Below the pieces are notes generated by a model. It had not been told where the DNA came from, did no database searches, and saw only the letters and a program-made list of their open reading frames with translations. This document shows, in pieces, positions 62,301 to 64,000 of a DNA stretch of 64,000 nucleotides. Source of the DNA: Caldisericum exile_A (GTDB taxonomy: Bacteria; Caldisericota; Caldisericia; Caldisericales; Caldisericaceae); contig NZ_JBLOBF010000006.1 in NCBI RefSeq assembly GCF_047785965.1, positions 39,314-103,313 of the forward strand. Direction: 5' to 3'. Both the position numbers and the translations under genes were made by a program. The first letter of the stretch is position 1; each line of letters begins with the position of its first letter.

Positions 62301-64000
62301 GGATGGGATACATGGGATTTATTCCCAAGAACAGTTAAACACTCAGGTGTCGTTACAACAACATTTGCACTTTCTCCTGATAATGCATTCTATGCTCTAC
62401 GAGATGCAATAAGATCTGCTCAATCTTCAATAAAGATTGAACTTTATACAATAACAAGCCTTGAACTTATGCAAGAGATCCTTACCAGAATGGATGCAGG
62501 TGTTAAGGTTGAGGTACTTATGGATGGCGAGGTTTATGGTGCAGCTGGTGGAACATATGACCAAGTAAGATGGTTTGTGACTCAGGTTGTTAATAAAGGT
62601 GGTACTGCTTACTTCCTTAGGAATCCTTCCAACTCTCCATACCCCCATGATAGATACAACAATGTTCATATAAAGACAATAATTATAGACGACAGTAAGG
62701 TATTTATTTCTGCTGATAACTTAACACGGAGTTCTATGCCTTGCGATAACTTATCCGATGGAACAGCAGGAAATAGAGGTGCAACAATACTTACAGATGA
62801 TCCTGTTATAGTTCAAGGAGTTCTAAGTATTTTCAACCATGATTTTAATATAGGTTACTATGATGTTTCTCCTTATAATCCTCTAACTGATGCACCACCT
62901 TCAGGGTATACACCACCTGCAATGGATAATCCATCTGGTTATACACCAGTACAGCCACAGCCGCTTACTGTAACAGAATACGAAGAGCTTGAACTTATCC
63001 AATCGCCTGACACATCAATAAAGGCTACCGAAGGAATTATTGGTTTAATTAACAAAGCTCAACAAGGTGATATTGTAATTGATGAAAATCAATACGAAAC
63101 ACTATACTGGGGGCCTTCAAATAGCTACATTAATCCAAGACTGCAAGCTCTCATCAATGCAGCAAATCGTGGTGCACAAGTTTATATACTACTTGATAGT
63201 GTAAACAGTTCTACAACAAATACACCTACAAAGAATTATTTAGATAGCCTTAATAATCCTAATATACACGTTCTTCTTGGAAATCCTACTTCTGGCAATG
63301 GTTCATATCCAATTCATAATAAGATGTTCCTTGCTCGAATTGGAGGTAAAGGATATGTAAATATTTCCTCTATCAATGGCTCTGAAAATGCGTCTCGTGC
63401 AAATCGTGAGCTTGGTATCCTAATCCAATCTAATGCAGGCTTTGAATATTATTACAAAGCATTTGCCTATGACTGGGCAGTTTCAGGCGGGACAACTTAT
63501 ACTCTGAGTACTTCTGTTTCCTCTGGAAGCGGATCCATAGTTGCAATACCTTCAAGTGATAAATACTTGCCAGGCACCCAAGTTACCCTCACTGCAACAC
63601 CATCTACAGGTTACCACTTCGTTAAGTGGACCATAAATGGTACAGACTCAACAGCTAATCCTCTTGACATTACAATCACAGGTGATACAACAGTCTCAGC
63701 AGTATTCTCAAATAAGTATTACATAACTGCAAATGTAAATAACCCTCAATATGGTTCAATTACACCGTCAGGTGTTGTTGAAGTAATACAAGGCGATGAT
63801 CAATCCTTTACTATTACACCTAATCGTGGTTATTTCCTCAGTAAAGTTTTTGTGGATGGTGTAATAGTATTCCCTGTTGGTATGACTACAAATACCACAG
63901 GTTCTTACACCTACACCTTCACCAATGTCACAGCAGACCACACTATCCAAGCAGTCTTTGCACCTGGAATTCTCCAGTATGTAATCACTGCCTCAGCAGG
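59328..64000 (+). CDS. Giant secreted phospholipase-D-like protein with Ig-like, OB, lamin-tail and InlB-type repeats (partial)
   Basis: An open frame of 1557 residues that runs off the window. After a signal peptide (FSVLVAIALVVSLIVPLGNVVKGA) come a ~250-residue unrecognised Thr/Ser-rich region, Big_5-type Ig-like domains (~280-388, ~390-490, ~678-785), an OB-fold-like domain between the second and third (~495-675, VRGNVTVVPNTFNRGFAIQD), a lamin-tail domain (~797-900) and two phospholipase-D-like domains. The first PLD motif is complete (VHIKTIIIDD, His1114 with HxKx4D); the second has HNKMFLAR (His1330) with Arg in place of Asp. Divergent InlB B-repeats follow from ~1390 (TGYHFVKWTINGT). 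It is probably an extracellular nuclease or phosphodiesterase anchored to the surface. Not joined to any operon. Confidence 0.82.
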   Translation, partial: MKRKIFSVLVAIALVVSLIVPLGNVVKGAATATISPIYYYAPYDGTLTSGTPIAYYVSLTGATPSTQYYVNAYFYNGTYPSGAYIWNPTTSQWIATTSSSPTSTSGHPVITTDASGNWSGWIFVKSRIDKDYTLIPNIRVRFYLTSNTSTQITTTYNSVHMMNMHISGFTPPSWVDTDGGWIEGMAYKSDGTTPASNSPVVVKNSSGTVIGIYLTEDNSVNEGYPSSAGYFKVPAPVGWGYTVEVWDPLTNTKIGVATTDVFVKAGETTSNVIVNGTQTSYPPSVFSTSPSNGAVNVPVNATISAVFTKAMDSNTINTSTVILKDSSNNLVSGTVSYDSSTNTVTFQPSAYLSFSTTYTFTILGGLSGVKDTLGNPMASDYSISFTTRPQGPQVVSTNPTNGASNVPLDTTVSATFDRDIDSSTLSPSTFTLKDSSNNLVSGTVSYDSTTKTATFTPSSKLSSNTTYTATLSGTIQDTRGYSMVQDYSWSFTTVELPITIAEARAKPVGSTVYVRGNVTVVPNTFNRGFAIQDSTGGIYVYPSSAPSGISLGDIVEVKGTLYSYNNLLEISPVTYINRIDSGVCPDPITLTLDQIGENYEGSLVKTTGTVKSKSGTTSITIIITDGTNDRQVYVYSQTGINTSNILVGDSITVTGFLGQYGANYQIQPRYQSDIVLNKPQVVSTNPTNGASGVPLNSTISVTFDRALDPASIDTSSIIVKDSDGNIIAGTVSYDNTNFTLTFTPNTNLPFDPGITVIVSKNIKDTNGNPMGSDYVFQFSTVVLQSPSPTTPFATSQDTSLKIFAIMYNSLEPVINEKGEAVCLMNTGSSTIDISNYTITDFEGTVKFPQGTYIAPNVRIWVARESTEFYNEFGFKPNFEYGKDTDPNVPNLIDVNGMYPIFDNTGDECAVFDASNNIVDVVAWGTSDYANTGWIGAKINPYIFDSYISPEGDIAYRKLDEETGLPISDTNTATDWSWDPNDPISGCKIMYPGWDTWDLFPRTVKHSGVVTTTFALSPDNAFYALRDAIRSAQSSIKIELYTITSLELMQEILTRMDAGVKVEVLMDGEVYGAAGGTYDQVRWFVTQVVNKGGTAYFLRNPSNSPYPHDRYNNVHIKTIIIDDSKVFISADNLTRSSMPCDNLSDGTAGNRGATILTDDPVIVQGVLSIFNHDFNIGYYDVSPYNPLTDAPPSGYTPPAMDNPSGYTPVQPQPLTVTEYEELELIQSPDTSIKATEGIIGLINKAQQGDIVIDENQYETLYWGPSNSYINPRLQALINAANRGAQVYILLDSVNSSTTNTPTKNYLDSLNNPNIHVLLGNPTSGNGSYPIHNKMFLARIGGKGYVNISSINGSENASRANRELGILIQSNAGFEYYYKAFAYDWAVSGGTTYTLSTSVSSGSGSIVAIPSSDKYLPGTQVTLTATPSTGYHFVKWTINGTDSTANPLDITITGDTTVSAVFSNKYYITANVNNPQYGSITPSGVVEVIQGDDQSFTITPNRGYFLSKVFVDGVIVFPVGMTTNTTGSYTYTFTNVTADHTIQAVFAPGILQYVITASA
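60294..60343 (+). repeat. 50-base direct repeat, copy 1 (in Ig-like domain 1)
   Basis: Identical base for base to 60621-60670, 327 bases apart and in the same frame. It encodes LKDSSNNLVSGTVSYDS in both Ig-like domains, whereas the rest of the two domains has diverged. Confidence 0.95.
60621..60670 (+). repeat. 50-base direct repeat, copy 2 (in Ig-like domain 2)
   Basis: Exact copy of 60294-60343, see there. The flanks differ on both sides, so the identity is local. Confidence 0.95.

Noticed and set aside
1..64000. tRNA, rRNA or known riboswitch genes
   Set aside because: No cloverleaf with a T-loop sequence, rRNA segment or recognisable riboswitch was found on reading both strands; a dedicated search (tRNAscan-SE, Rfam) could still find one.

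Overview
The window comes from a low-GC, probably anaerobic, thermophilic bacterium and spans its replication origin. The bacterial genes dnaA-dnaN-recF, clpB, uvrA, rsmG and parAB sit beside a full-length reverse gyrase (36441-39932), which is a marker of growth at high temperature, and beside ferredoxin-linked 2-oxoacid oxidoreductases. Caldisericum or a relative would fit, but the species is an inference; no rRNA gene is present to test it.

Layout. 1-5165 (minus): a MacA/MacB-type export system and a two-subunit 2-oxoacid:ferredoxin oxidoreductase. 5233-9600 (plus): dnaA, a clear oriC with DnaA boxes and an AT-rich unwinding stretch (6609-6849), dnaN, recF and a DUF721 gene; transcription diverges from this point. 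10111-25342: bioY, ilvE, a GGDEF protein, clpB, rsmG, a gingipain-like protease with a dockerin, a large membrane HD-GYP protein, a radical-SAM activase, a cytoplasmic MsrP-like protein and a pilin. 25331-27924 (minus): parB, parA, a phosphoesterase and a PadR regulator. 28125-31716: a membrane protein and uvrA. 31717-40128: a decayed ATPase gene, an HD protein with Cas10-like motifs, two radical-SAM proteins resembling the LipS1/LipS2 lipoyl synthase pair, an MTH1187-type protein, a methyltransferase, reverse gyrase and a 50-residue membrane peptide. 40220-50779: an orphan IorB-like subunit, peroxiredoxin, esterase, sugar-type transporter, phosphotransacylase, a fusion of an archaeo-eukaryotic primase-like domain with an ATP-dependent DNA ligase core plus an unknown partner, MoaD, a DMT transporter, a metallopeptidase and a GIY-YIG protein. 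51465-64000: secreted proteins, namely an NHL-repeat/cohesin protein, a subtilisin with cohesin and dockerin (frameshifted) and a very large phospholipase-D-like protein running off the window.

The most striking non-coding feature is a set of seven intergenic islands built from short hairpin units. I located 34 copies of one unit by eye. All have matching outer arms, and the arms come in four sequence classes that differ by compensatory changes (ATTCC/GGAAT, ATTTC/GAAAT, ATATC/GATAT, AATCC/GGATT). A second module, rich in G and C runs, shows the same kind of covariation. One small GIY-YIG nuclease gene lies between two of these islands.

A second pattern is start codons 5-9 bases downstream of a perfect TATAAT with no Shine-Dalgarno sequence (dnaA, moaD, the DMT transporter, the methyltransferase, DUF2905, GIY-YIG and the HD-GYP gene), which suggests frequent leaderless transcription. 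A third is the scattering of cohesin and dockerin modules over three secreted proteins, two of them proteases, which suggests a small cell-surface assembly. All assignments are from reading the sequence; no database search was run.
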